A stretch of 18,298 nucleotides of DNA from CAZIPZ01 sp964541075 (GTDB lineage: Bacteria > Acidobacteriota > Terriglobia > 20CM-2-55-15): positions 1-18,298 of the forward strand of contig CAZIPZ010000069.1 in NCBI GenBank assembly GCA_964541075.1, given 5' to 3'. The stretch's first letter is position 1; the number at the start of each line of letters is the position of its first letter. This document shows, one piece after another, positions 7,035 through 13,434 of this stretch. The notes under the pieces were generated by a model, which saw only the letters and a list, made by a program, of their open reading frames with translations, made no database searches and was not told the origin of the DNA. The position numbers and the translations under genes were made by a program.

Positions 7035-7874
7035 ATGGCCCATCGTCTCAATCGAGAATCGCCGACGGCGGCGGAAGTCGCCGCCCATTACGCCTCTGGT
7101 TACGAGGACGTGCGATTAAACACGCACAGCGGCAAACTAGACCGCGAACGGACTCGCGAACTGCTTCAACGATTTCTGCCGTCCGCCCCCGCCAGAGTGC
7201 TCGATGTCGGCGGCGGTCCGGGCGGTCATGCCTGCTGGCTCGCAACAAGAGGTTATGAGGTTCATCTGATCGATATTACGCCGCTTCATGTCGAGTTGGC
7301 GCGGAAGGCCTCAGAATCCCAGCCTCACACCCCGCTGGCCAGCGCGGAAGTCGGCGATGCTCGATCACTCCATTGGGAAGCAGCGAGTGCGGACGCGGTG
7401 CTGCTCTTCGGGCCGTTGTACCATTTGACGGACAAGAAAGACCGGCTTCAGGCATTGCGGGAAGCTCATCGCGTTCTAAAGAACCGCGGCGTGCTGATGG
7501 GTGTTGGAATTTCACGTTTCGCATCGACCCTCGACGGGCTGCGTCGAGGACTGTTGAAGGATTCGGCCTTCGAGGCGATCGTTCAACAGGACCTAATCAA
7601 TGGCCAACACCGGAATCCCACTACGAATCCCGAATATTTCATGGATACGTTCTTTCACCACCCGGACGAATTGCGTTCCGAGGCGGCCGAGGCCGAATTC
7701 ACGGTGCGGGCTGTTTATGGCGTGGAAGGCCCAAGCTGGCTCGCCGAAGATTTCGATCCTTGGTGGGATGATCTTTCGCTCCGTGAACGCCTTCTTCAAA
7801 TCGCAAGCACCGTCGAAACCGAGCCTGCCATAATCGGCGCCAGCGCGCACCTGATGGTGGTCGCCCAGAAATAG
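7035..7874 (+). CDS. Class I SAM-dependent methyltransferase
   Basis: This is a cytoplasmic methyltransferase of 279 residues with a seven-strand Rossmann fold. The SAM-binding motif I is VLDVGGGPGG (55-64); an acidic residue follows at the end of strand 2 (VHLID, D80). Further along are VGDARSL (motif II/III region), DAVLLFGPLYHL (120-131, strand 4) and HRVLKNRGVLMGV (145-157, the usual post-motif loop). The GPLYHL text is typical of methyltransferases acting on small molecules, but the substrate cannot be read from sequence. No good Shine-Dalgarno lies before the ATG; it is kept because the protein begins in family-like manner (TAAEVAAHYASGYEDVR). It heads a plus-strand set with the deacetylase 72 nt downstream and the acetyltransferase after it. 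Confidence 0.9.
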   Translation: MAHRLNRESPTAAEVAAHYASGYEDVRLNTHSGKLDRERTRELLQRFLPSAPARVLDVGGGPGGHACWLATRGYEVHLIDITPLHVELARKASESQPHTPLASAEVGDARSLHWEAASADAVLLFGPLYHLTDKKDRLQALREAHRVLKNRGVLMGVGISRFASTLDGLRRGLLKDSAFEAIVQQDLINGQHRNPTTNPEYFMDTFFHHPDELRSEAAEAEFTVRAVYGVEGPSWLAEDFDPWWDDLSLRERLLQIASTVETEPAIIGASAHLMVVAQK

Positions 7875-7946
7875 CACTTGCGAGGAACGTAAGCTGTCAC
7901 CGTTTTATGGCAATTTTTTGAACGCGAAACTAAGCTGCAGTGTGCA

Positions 7947-8981
7947 ATGAGATCTAGGTGCATAAACGGTTTTGGCGCGTTGAGCATCCTGCTGCTCTGC
8001 GCGATGACCGTCGCTCGAAATCCGGCGCAGACTATTCCACGAACGGGACTGCTGCTGGATGATGTCTATTTGCGCCATCTCGCGGGCGTTTCGCACCCGG
8101 AACGCCCGGAACGCCTCGTCGCCATTCGCACGGGCCTTGAGCGCTCGGGCTTAATGAAAACCCTCCACCGGATCATGCCTCGTCGCGCCACTGACGAGGA
8201 ACTGATGTCCGTGCACACCCGTACGTACGTCGAACTGGTTCGCAAAGAACTATCGAATGTGCGCGGAAGCCGCGATCTCAGCACGGGCGACACTGTGGTG
8301 ACTGCCGGATCTCTAGAAGCGGCGGAAAACGCCGTCGGAGGCGTTCTGAATGCGGTTGACGCGGTTCTGTCGAATACCGTCAAGAACGCGTTCTGCGCCG
8401 TCCGTCCGCCCGGACATCATGCGACTCCAACCCGCGGCATGGGCTTTTGCATCTTCAATAACGTTGCGATAGCCGCGAGATACGCCCAACAGCATGGCGC
8501 CAAACGCGTCCTGATTATCGATTGGGACTATCATCACGGCAACGGCACGCAGGACGCATTCTATGAAGACGACTCCGTTTTCATTTTTGACACGCATCAC
8601 TATGGCGCTTATCCGGGCACGGGAAACCCCAATGAGACGGGTGCGGGAAAGGCGGCTGGAACCAAACTGAATGTCGCAATGCCGGCCGGCGCCGGCGATG
8701 CACCATTCATCGAAGCGTTCAAAAACCGCTTGGCCCCGGCGGCGCGCCGGTTCAAACCCGATTTCATTCTGATCAGCGCCGGCTTCGATGGGATGCGGAA
8801 CGACATCCTTGGGAGATTCGATATTACACCCGAAGGTTATGCGGCCATGACCCGTGTGGTGGTTGATCTCGCCAATGAACTCTGTCAGGGGCGAATCGTT
8901 TCCGTGCTCGAAGGCGGATACCGTCTCGACGGGCTTTCCGACAGCGTCGTTGCCCATATTCGAACCTTGATCAATGATTGA
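7947..8981 (+). CDS. Histone deacetylase-superfamily amidohydrolase, possibly exported
   Basis: This is a zinc-dependent deacetylase of the HDAC/acetylpolyamine amidohydrolase superfamily, which removes acetyl or related acyl groups from amines. All catalytic elements are present in 344 residues: the His dyad in RPPGHH (H157-H158), zinc ligands D194 and H196 in IDWDYHHGNGTQ, D281 in SAGFD, and catalytic Tyr325 in EGGY. The core begins near residue 34 (GLLLDDVYLRHLAGVSHPERPERL), a class II-like opening. Before it lies MRSRCINGFGALSILLLCAM, which looks like a signal peptide, unusual for this normally cytoplasmic family. No strong ribosome site precedes the ATG. A second ATG at 8004 would remove the hydrophobic stretch, so export is uncertain. 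Substrates such as acetylated polyamines are only inferred. Confidence 0.92.
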   Translation: MRSRCINGFGALSILLLCAMTVARNPAQTIPRTGLLLDDVYLRHLAGVSHPERPERLVAIRTGLERSGLMKTLHRIMPRRATDEELMSVHTRTYVELVRKELSNVRGSRDLSTGDTVVTAGSLEAAENAVGGVLNAVDAVLSNTVKNAFCAVRPPGHHATPTRGMGFCIFNNVAIAARYAQQHGAKRVLIIDWDYHHGNGTQDAFYEDDSVFIFDTHHYGAYPGTGNPNETGAGKAAGTKLNVAMPAGAGDAPFIEAFKNRLAPAARRFKPDFILISAGFDGMRNDILGRFDITPEGYAAMTRVVVDLANELCQGRIVSVLEGGYRLDGLSDSVVAHIRTLIND

Positions 8982-9001
8982 TCCCTCTGAGTGCGGCCTT
9001 G

Positions 9002-9568
9002 ATGAACGCGCCTAAAATTCTCGATGTCACGCCTGAAAACACACGCGCTATCGAACAAATCGGTCAACTGCTCGTGGATGCCTTCCGCGAGACGAATCCA
9101 AGAGCTTGGGGAACGATCGACGAAGCGGTCTCGGAGGTGATGGATTCTCTCCAAACCGGCCGGATCAGCAGAATGGCCGTTAATGAACAGGGTGACGTGC
9201 TGGGCTGGATCGGCGGAATCGAGGAATATTCCGGCCATGTTTGGGAGCTTCATCCGATGGTGGTCCGGAAGAATTGCCGTTTGCAAGGATTGGGGCGACA
9301 ACTTGTGGCCGACCTTGAAAATCAGGTCGCCATGCGAGGCGGTCATACGATTCGCCTGGGAACCGACGACGAAGATGCACGCACATCACTTGGAGGCGTA
9401 GATCTATATCCCGACGTGCTGGATAAACTGCGGGCGATCGAAAGCCGAGGAACGCATCCGTTCGAGTTTTATCTCAGGCTCGGCTTTCACATTGTGGGAG
9501 TGATTCCCGACGCAAACGGCTTCGGCAAGCCCGACATTCTGATGGCCAAGCGTATCCGTGGGACTTAA
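9002..9568 (+). CDS. GNAT N-acetyltransferase resembling aminoglycoside 6'-N-acetyltransferase
   Basis: This acetyl-CoA-dependent transferase (188 residues) has the GNAT pyrophosphate loop R-x-x-G-x-G in CRLQGLGRQL (R93, G96, G98) after the conserved LHPMVV strand. The C-terminal half, with GTDDEDARTSLGGVDLYPDV, HPFEFYLRLGF and GVIPDANGFGKPDI, closely matches my recollection of AAC(6')-I type aminoglycoside acetyltransferases and their environmental homologues. Whether it acts on aminoglycosides or on another amine cannot be told. The frame opens with a TTG at 8978 overlapping the deacetylase stop; the ATG at 9002 is preferred because family members start shortly before this point (MNAPKILDVTPENTRAIEQI). 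It follows the deacetylase directly, so the two are probably co-transcribed. Its stop overlaps the stop of the convergent gene by 4 nt. Confidence 0.88.
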   Translation: MNAPKILDVTPENTRAIEQIGQLLVDAFRETNPRAWGTIDEAVSEVMDSLQTGRISRMAVNEQGDVLGWIGGIEEYSGHVWELHPMVVRKNCRLQGLGRQLVADLENQVAMRGGHTIRLGTDDEDARTSLGGVDLYPDVLDKLRAIESRGTHPFEFYLRLGFHIVGVIPDANGFGKPDILMAKRIRGT

Positions 9569-10401
9569 TTTACGTTATTGAACCGGACGCACAGACGTCG
9601 TGCGAAAGCAATGGCGACGCCCGCCAATAAAAGCAACCGGCTCGACGATGATTCGGGCAACTGGGCCGCAGCCTCGGCTTCCGCCTCTGCGGCCTGTCGA
9701 GATGGGCTATACGGCGTCGAAAACCCAGGTTGTCCGGGTATGGGAGGGTCGCCCGTAGAGGGCGGTAGGAACATGAAGCTCGCCTGGTACGGCGCCGGCC
9801 GTTCTGGCCACGGGCTGAGATAAGAGAAGCCGGAAAGACTCTGTCCCATATCCAAGGGAGCGCTGCTGAAACCGCAACTCGGGTCTGTTCCTCCGGACCA
9901 TTCGAATGTGCATGTTCGCCAGTGAATGATCAGCGGTGGATGTTCGAAGGCGATTGCAGCATACGCCGAGCCGTAGGCGTTGGGGTTTCGGCCGCCATCC
10001 AGCAGCGGATCGGTGCGTTGATCGTACGACCATTCGTAATCGCCAAATGGCCCGTCCGGATTGTTGTAGTACAGGGTCGATGAACTCGGGTCTATGATCT
10101 CGGCGAACCAGCCCGGCGGAGAGGTCAGGGTGCCTTCTGTAACGTCGGTTCTGGAAAAGATGGGAACCTCAAAGTCCACAATAATCGGCAAGCTGCCGTC
10201 AGCCAACTCCGCACTCGTGTTGTGCAGAGTGTATTCGTATAGATAATCCGCAACGAATCCGCCCATCAAACGCGGAGTCACCGTGGCTGTGATGGACGAT
10301 GTCGCATCCGCGGCAGCCGGCAGCGAGACTCCCACGATAAGCGCAACCAGAACTGCCAACAGCGTCGCTCGACGCCGGAAAGTGATCTCGATCTCTTTCA
10401 T
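9565..10401 (-). CDS. Exported protein with a PEP-CTERM-like C-terminal sorting signal
   Basis: This is a predicted surface or secreted protein of 278 residues. A signal peptide is clear (RRRATLLAVLVALIVGVSLP, then AAADATS). The middle is a beta-rich, Trp/Tyr/Pro-rich domain without a recognised fold (TLHNTSAELADGSLPIIVDF, PPGWFAEI, PSCGFSSAPLDMGQSLSG). The C-terminus has the tripartite PEP-CTERM layout: LPES (248-251), a hydrophobic helix LLLLAGVAIAF (256-266), then the basic ARRLCVR. The motif reads LPES rather than the usual PEP, so it is a variant. Such proteins are processed by an exosortase, none of which is in this window. The start is placed at 10401 because AAAGG precedes this ATG; the longer frame to 10440 is unsupported. 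It converges on the GNAT gene with a 4-nt overlap. Confidence 0.8.
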   Translation of the reverse strand: MKEIEITFRRRATLLAVLVALIVGVSLPAAADATSSITATVTPRLMGGFVADYLYEYTLHNTSAELADGSLPIIVDFEVPIFSRTDVTEGTLTSPPGWFAEIIDPSSSTLYYNNPDGPFGDYEWSYDQRTDPLLDGGRNPNAYGSAYAAIAFEHPPLIIHWRTCTFEWSGGTDPSCGFSSAPLDMGQSLSGFSYLSPWPERPAPYQASFMFLPPSTGDPPIPGQPGFSTPYSPSRQAAEAEAEAAAQLPESSSSRLLLLAGVAIAFARRLCVRFNNVN

Positions 10402-10465
10402 GTGCAGACCTTTATAGAATAAGAAATGCAGGTCGGCCACTTATTTCGACGTCCTCGTTTTCGCT

Positions 10466-10770
10466 ATGAACACATCCGATCGAGATCCACGATCGTTGCA
10501 AGGAATGGTCGCGATTGTCACCGGCCCCGGCCGGGCGCAGGCCGCGCCATTGCGCTCGCGCTTGGCCAGGGGGCGCTACGGTTTACAACAAAGACTGTCT
10601 GAATTTTATGGAGTCACCGGAATACGTCGGGCGGGCGTTGCAATCGCTTCGGACCCGAAGGTCATGCAGAAATCCGGATCCTCAGCGCCGGAGATCTGGC
10701 CTTAGAGTGCGGATTCGCCGACATTGATGGAAGGCGTATTCCCGCATTCAGAATCCCCAATGAAGAATAG
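10466..10770 (+). pseudogene. Short-chain dehydrogenase/reductase remnant, internally deleted and frameshifted
   Basis: The stretch carries pieces of one SDR gene in all three plus-strand frames. From 10466 one frame gives LQGMVAIVTGPGR, the N-terminal NAD(P)-binding strand and TG motif. About 10531 another frame gives PGAGRAIALALGQG, the continuation of the glycine motif. Then the third frame gives GGATVYNKD. Directly after, with no catalytic Tyr-x-x-x-Lys region in between, come fragments of a typical SDR C-terminus: MESPEYVGRAL in one frame, ASDPKVMQKSG in the next, and RILSAGDLALECGFADIDG to a stop at 10768-10770 in the third. So roughly the central 150-200 residues are gone and at least four frame changes have accumulated. 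It is a dead gene. The SDR identity of both ends is clear; exact breakpoints are approximate. Confidence 0.82.
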
Positions 10771-10899
10771 AACATAAACTACAACGTCGGGCTGAAACTC
10801 ATGACGGACGGGCATTAGCGCCCCGATCCACGCTAACGACCTCATGGCGTTCAAGTCAAAGACTTATGCTTCGCGCGATCCATGCGACGGAGGAGGCAT

Positions 10900-11115
10900 A
10901 TGAAGTCCGAAATCTGTACGACGCGGCTTTACCTTATTGGTGCTTTAAGGAGAACATTTCATTCCTACTCAGAAGCGCTCGCCAAAATGGAAAGTCTTAC
11001 CAACGTCGCCAAAGAGGAATACTGTGCATTTTTTAGTGTAGTGGAATCGCTCCGAACCAGCGTCGAACGCGCTGAGCAAGACCTCAAGGCGCACGAACTC
11101 GCCCACGGTTGCTAG
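10900..11115 (+). CDS. Small hypothetical protein (71 aa)
   Basis: No family is recognised. The product is short and mostly helical (ALRRTFHSYSEALAKMESL, then VVESLRTSVERAEQDLKAHE), with two cysteines besides the C-terminal one and no signal peptide or membrane helix. The start at 10900 is supported by GGAGGAGG placed seven bases before the ATG, one of the strongest ribosome sites in the window; the ATG six codons upstream has none. It sits between the SDR remnant and the second palindrome, whose left arm begins 7 nt after the stop, so the palindrome could end its transcript. It is either a real small gene or a leftover of a larger one. Confidence 0.55.
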   Translation: MKSEICTTRLYLIGALRRTFHSYSEALAKMESLTNVAKEEYCAFFSVVESLRTSVERAEQDLKAHELAHGC

Positions 11116-11121
11116 AGGAAA

Positions 11122-11179
11122 AAAAAGGGGACAGCGAGCAATTTCTTTCAGTCCAGAAATTGCTCGCTGTCCCCTTTTT
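11122..11179. repeat. Long perfect palindrome (REP/MITE-like), copy 2
   Basis: Bases 11122-11146 pair perfectly with 11155-11179 (25-bp stem, 8-nt loop). The arm core is GGGGACAGCGAGCAATTTCT; it differs from copy 1 at 2902-2957 only at 11135 (C for G), matched by 11166 (G for C), so pairing is kept. The loops differ completely (TTCAGTCC here). It lies between the convergent 71-residue gene and the SUMF1-like gene, with A-runs and T-runs outside the stem on both strands, so it may act as a two-way terminator. Confidence 0.85.
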
Positions 11180-11203
11180 CCCTTTTTCTCCCTTCCCGTT
11201 TTC

Positions 11204-12037
11204 TTATCTCGGGGCGTCCTTGGCGCAACGGAACCCATAGGCGGGACTTATCTGAGTGGATTCCGCGTAGTTGCGATAGTGAACGCCGAGGAGGCTTTGT
11301 TCGCCTCGCTCAGGAAAGCTTTCTTCGGCGCTAGCCCAGGAGGCGCCGCGCAGGACTCTGTAGGATCCTTTTTCAGGTCCCGACGGATTCTTACCGGGGG
11401 TCAGCGCGTAATAGTCACGCCCGTAAAAGTCGTTCACCCATTCCCAAACGTTTCCGATCATGTCATGAAGGCCGTAGCCGTTTGGCGGGAAGGAGCCGAC
11501 GGGCGATGGGCCTTCGGGTGCGTTGTAGGCGGCATTCTTTTCGAGTTCGCCCCAATCGTCGCCCCAGGGATACAGTTTTCTGTCGAGTCCGCCGCGAGCA
11601 GCTTTTTCCCACTCTGCTTCCGTGGGAAGCCGCTTCCCTGCCCACTTGCAGTAAGCGACCGCGTCCTCCCAGCTAACGTTATAGACCGGCAATTTTTCCT
11701 GGACCGAACTGACTTTTCCATCCTTCCAGTTCCAAGGCCTTTGATGTCCCGTCGCCTCGGCGAATCTGAAGAACTCCAAGTTGGTGACTTCGTATTTATC
11801 GAGATAGAACGCATCCAGGTTCACAACGTGCGCGGGCATGTCGTCCTGACGAGGCCGCTTCACCCAATCCAGCGAGTCGAACAGGAACTGGTGAGTGCGG
11901 CCCATCCAGAATGGGCCGGTAGGGATCAATGCCATTCCTTGCGCATCGTCCTTCGAGGGCGTCTGTCCCGCGGCGGATGGCGCAACACCCGCCAGCAGCA
12001 AACAGATTCCTGCAATGATGAAACTTGTTTTGACCAT
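11204..12037 (-). CDS. Exported SUMF1/FGE-like domain protein lacking the catalytic cysteines
   Basis: This 277-residue protein has a signal peptide (MVKTSFIIAGICLLLAGVAP, then SAAGQT) and one formylglycine-generating-enzyme (FGE-sulfatase) fold. Fold landmarks are GMALIPTGPFWMG, FYLDKYEVTNLEF, YNVSWEDAVAYCKWAGKRLPTEAEWEKAARGG, GNVWEWVNDFYG (195-206), LRGASW (229-234) and the closing YGFRCAKD. In true FGEs a pair of copper-binding cysteines lies between RGGSW/Y and GFR; here that segment (SAEESFPERGEQSLLGVHYRNYAE) has none. So conversion of cysteine to formylglycine is unlikely, and a binding or structural role is more plausible. A GGGAGGG ribosome site precedes the ATG. It begins 15 nt after the DUF1501 stop and is the last gene of the four-gene operon. 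Confidence 0.9.
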   Translation of the reverse strand: MVKTSFIIAGICLLLAGVAPSAAGQTPSKDDAQGMALIPTGPFWMGRTHQFLFDSLDWVKRPRQDDMPAHVVNLDAFYLDKYEVTNLEFFRFAEATGHQRPWNWKDGKVSSVQEKLPVYNVSWEDAVAYCKWAGKRLPTEAEWEKAARGGLDRKLYPWGDDWGELEKNAAYNAPEGPSPVGSFPPNGYGLHDMIGNVWEWVNDFYGRDYYALTPGKNPSGPEKGSYRVLRGASWASAEESFPERGEQSLLGVHYRNYAESTQISPAYGFRCAKDAPR

Positions 12038-12052
12038 TGACGAATTCCCTCC

Positions 12053-13420
12053 CTACACAAACAAGTCGTCGATGGAGTCGGTGCTGATGAACTCGGACTG
12101 GCCCAACGGCGCCGATTGAACATAGTCGTAGGCCCGGCCCGATGGCGTATTGTCAATTCTCTTCAACCAGTCGATGCCCAGCGCCGAATAGATCGTGGCG
12201 ACGACATTATCCATCCAAGGCTGCTCCTGATGTTTCCATCCGGTATCCACGACGTACGCCCCCACATCATCCGTTTTGCCGAGGACGCGCCCGCCTTTCA
12301 CTCCGCCGCCGGCGAACAGCGCCGTGTGAATGAATCGCCAATGGTGGCGTCCCTCGTTTGGATTGATTTCGGGGGTGCGGCCGAATTCGCCTTTCGCCAC
12401 CACCAGCGTTTCATCCAGCAGCGTCTTGCCGGGCTCGCGGCCGGGCATTGCTGAAAGATCGTCCAGAAGGCTGGCCACGCCCTTGTCCAATCCCGCACAC
12501 TTCGTGTAGTGATTAACGCGCTGCTTGCGATCGAATAGCTGCGTGTGGTGGTCCCACCCGGTGTCATACACGTAAAAGATCCTCGTGCCGGCGTCGGCGG
12601 CGATAGCATTCCGGGCGAGAATCAACCCCAGGCCGAAGTTGTCATCGCCGTACCGATTCTTGTCCTGATCCGAAACTTGAAAGGTCTTGTTCCATCGAGG
12701 ATCGTTCAGGATTCGATACGCATCGCCGTAGAACGCCTGGAAATCGGTTGCTTTGTCGCCCATCCGATCGCTGTGAGAAATCTCCGACCATGCGGCTAAC
12801 TGATTCCATCGTTCTTCCAATAGATTGTTGACGCCCTCTCCATTTCCACCGAACGTGTCGAGTACGCCCCTGGCGTCGAAATCGAGAACGGAGCAGCGGG
12901 GAGGCAGAAAACCGGATCCCAGAGTGCCGGGATTGGACCCGCCCAGCGAGGTGCTGATATAGGCCGGAAACGTATCCGATTCTTTTCGCCGGGACTCCAT
13001 TTCGTAAGCGATCACTGAACCCCAGGCCGGAATTTCCTTCGCGATTGCCGGCGCCAGGGCGCGTCCTGCCTGGGTGTGATATTGCCCGTTGAAATGAACG
13101 AGCTCAGCGGCCCGGCACGATCGCACCAATGACACCCGGTTCATTTTGTCCGACAGCTGCGGGAACAGCGTCTTCGACAAATAAAGCCCGTTGGCGACTT
13201 TTCGAACGTCGAGGTCCTTCGGCTGTCTCCATGTCTCTTTATAGTCGAGAGTGTCTTGAGGGCTGATCGCACCACCCAGTTCAATGAAGATGCAGCTTCT
13301 CGCCGTGCCGCGCGGATTCGCTTTACCTGCAGCACTGACTTTCAAAGGCCAGGTCACGCCGCTCACGCAGCTCGATGCGAGAGCCGCGCCGCCCCATTTC
13401 AATACATCGCGTCGTTGCAT
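12053..13420 (-). CDS. DUF1501 family protein (alkaline-phosphatase/sulfatase-like fold) with Tat signal
   Basis: This 455-residue protein begins MQRRDVLKWGGAALASS, a twin-arginine signal, so it should be exported folded. The rest is DUF1501, a family related to the alkaline phosphatase/sulfatase superfamily with no firm biochemical role. Conserved blocks are present: SCIFIELGGAISPQDTLDY near the N-terminus, NGQYHTQAGRAL (111-122), YVYDTGWDHHTQ (284-294) and VVAKGEFGRTPEINPNEGRHHW (340-361), which hold the His/Asp residues expected to bind metal. GGAGG lies six bases before the ATG. The gene begins 14 nt after the DUF1549/DUF1553 stop and ends 15 nt before the SUMF1-like gene. DUF1501 and DUF1549/DUF1553 proteins nearly always occur together, as here, which suggests a joint exported function. 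Confidence 0.93.
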   Translation of the reverse strand: MQRRDVLKWGGAALASSCVSGVTWPLKVSAAGKANPRGTARSCIFIELGGAISPQDTLDYKETWRQPKDLDVRKVANGLYLSKTLFPQLSDKMNRVSLVRSCRAAELVHFNGQYHTQAGRALAPAIAKEIPAWGSVIAYEMESRRKESDTFPAYISTSLGGSNPGTLGSGFLPPRCSVLDFDARGVLDTFGGNGEGVNNLLEERWNQLAAWSEISHSDRMGDKATDFQAFYGDAYRILNDPRWNKTFQVSDQDKNRYGDDNFGLGLILARNAIAADAGTRIFYVYDTGWDHHTQLFDRKQRVNHYTKCAGLDKGVASLLDDLSAMPGREPGKTLLDETLVVAKGEFGRTPEINPNEGRHHWRFIHTALFAGGGVKGGRVLGKTDDVGAYVVDTGWKHQEQPWMDNVVATIYSALGIDWLKRIDNTPSGRAYDYVQSAPLGQSEFISTDSIDDLFV

Positions 13421-13434
13421 GACTATCCTCCGAA

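Noticed and set aside
6829..7119. Plus-strand 96-residue open frame beginning VVELEPDRILDVEDCL
   Set aside because: It starts at a GTG without a ribosome site, overlaps the methyltransferase start in another frame, and its second half turns Arg/Pro-rich. The first 28 residues look protein-like but match no family I know.
11204..12037. Active formylglycine-generating enzyme
   Set aside because: The cysteine pair between LRGASW and GFRC that binds copper in true FGEs is absent.
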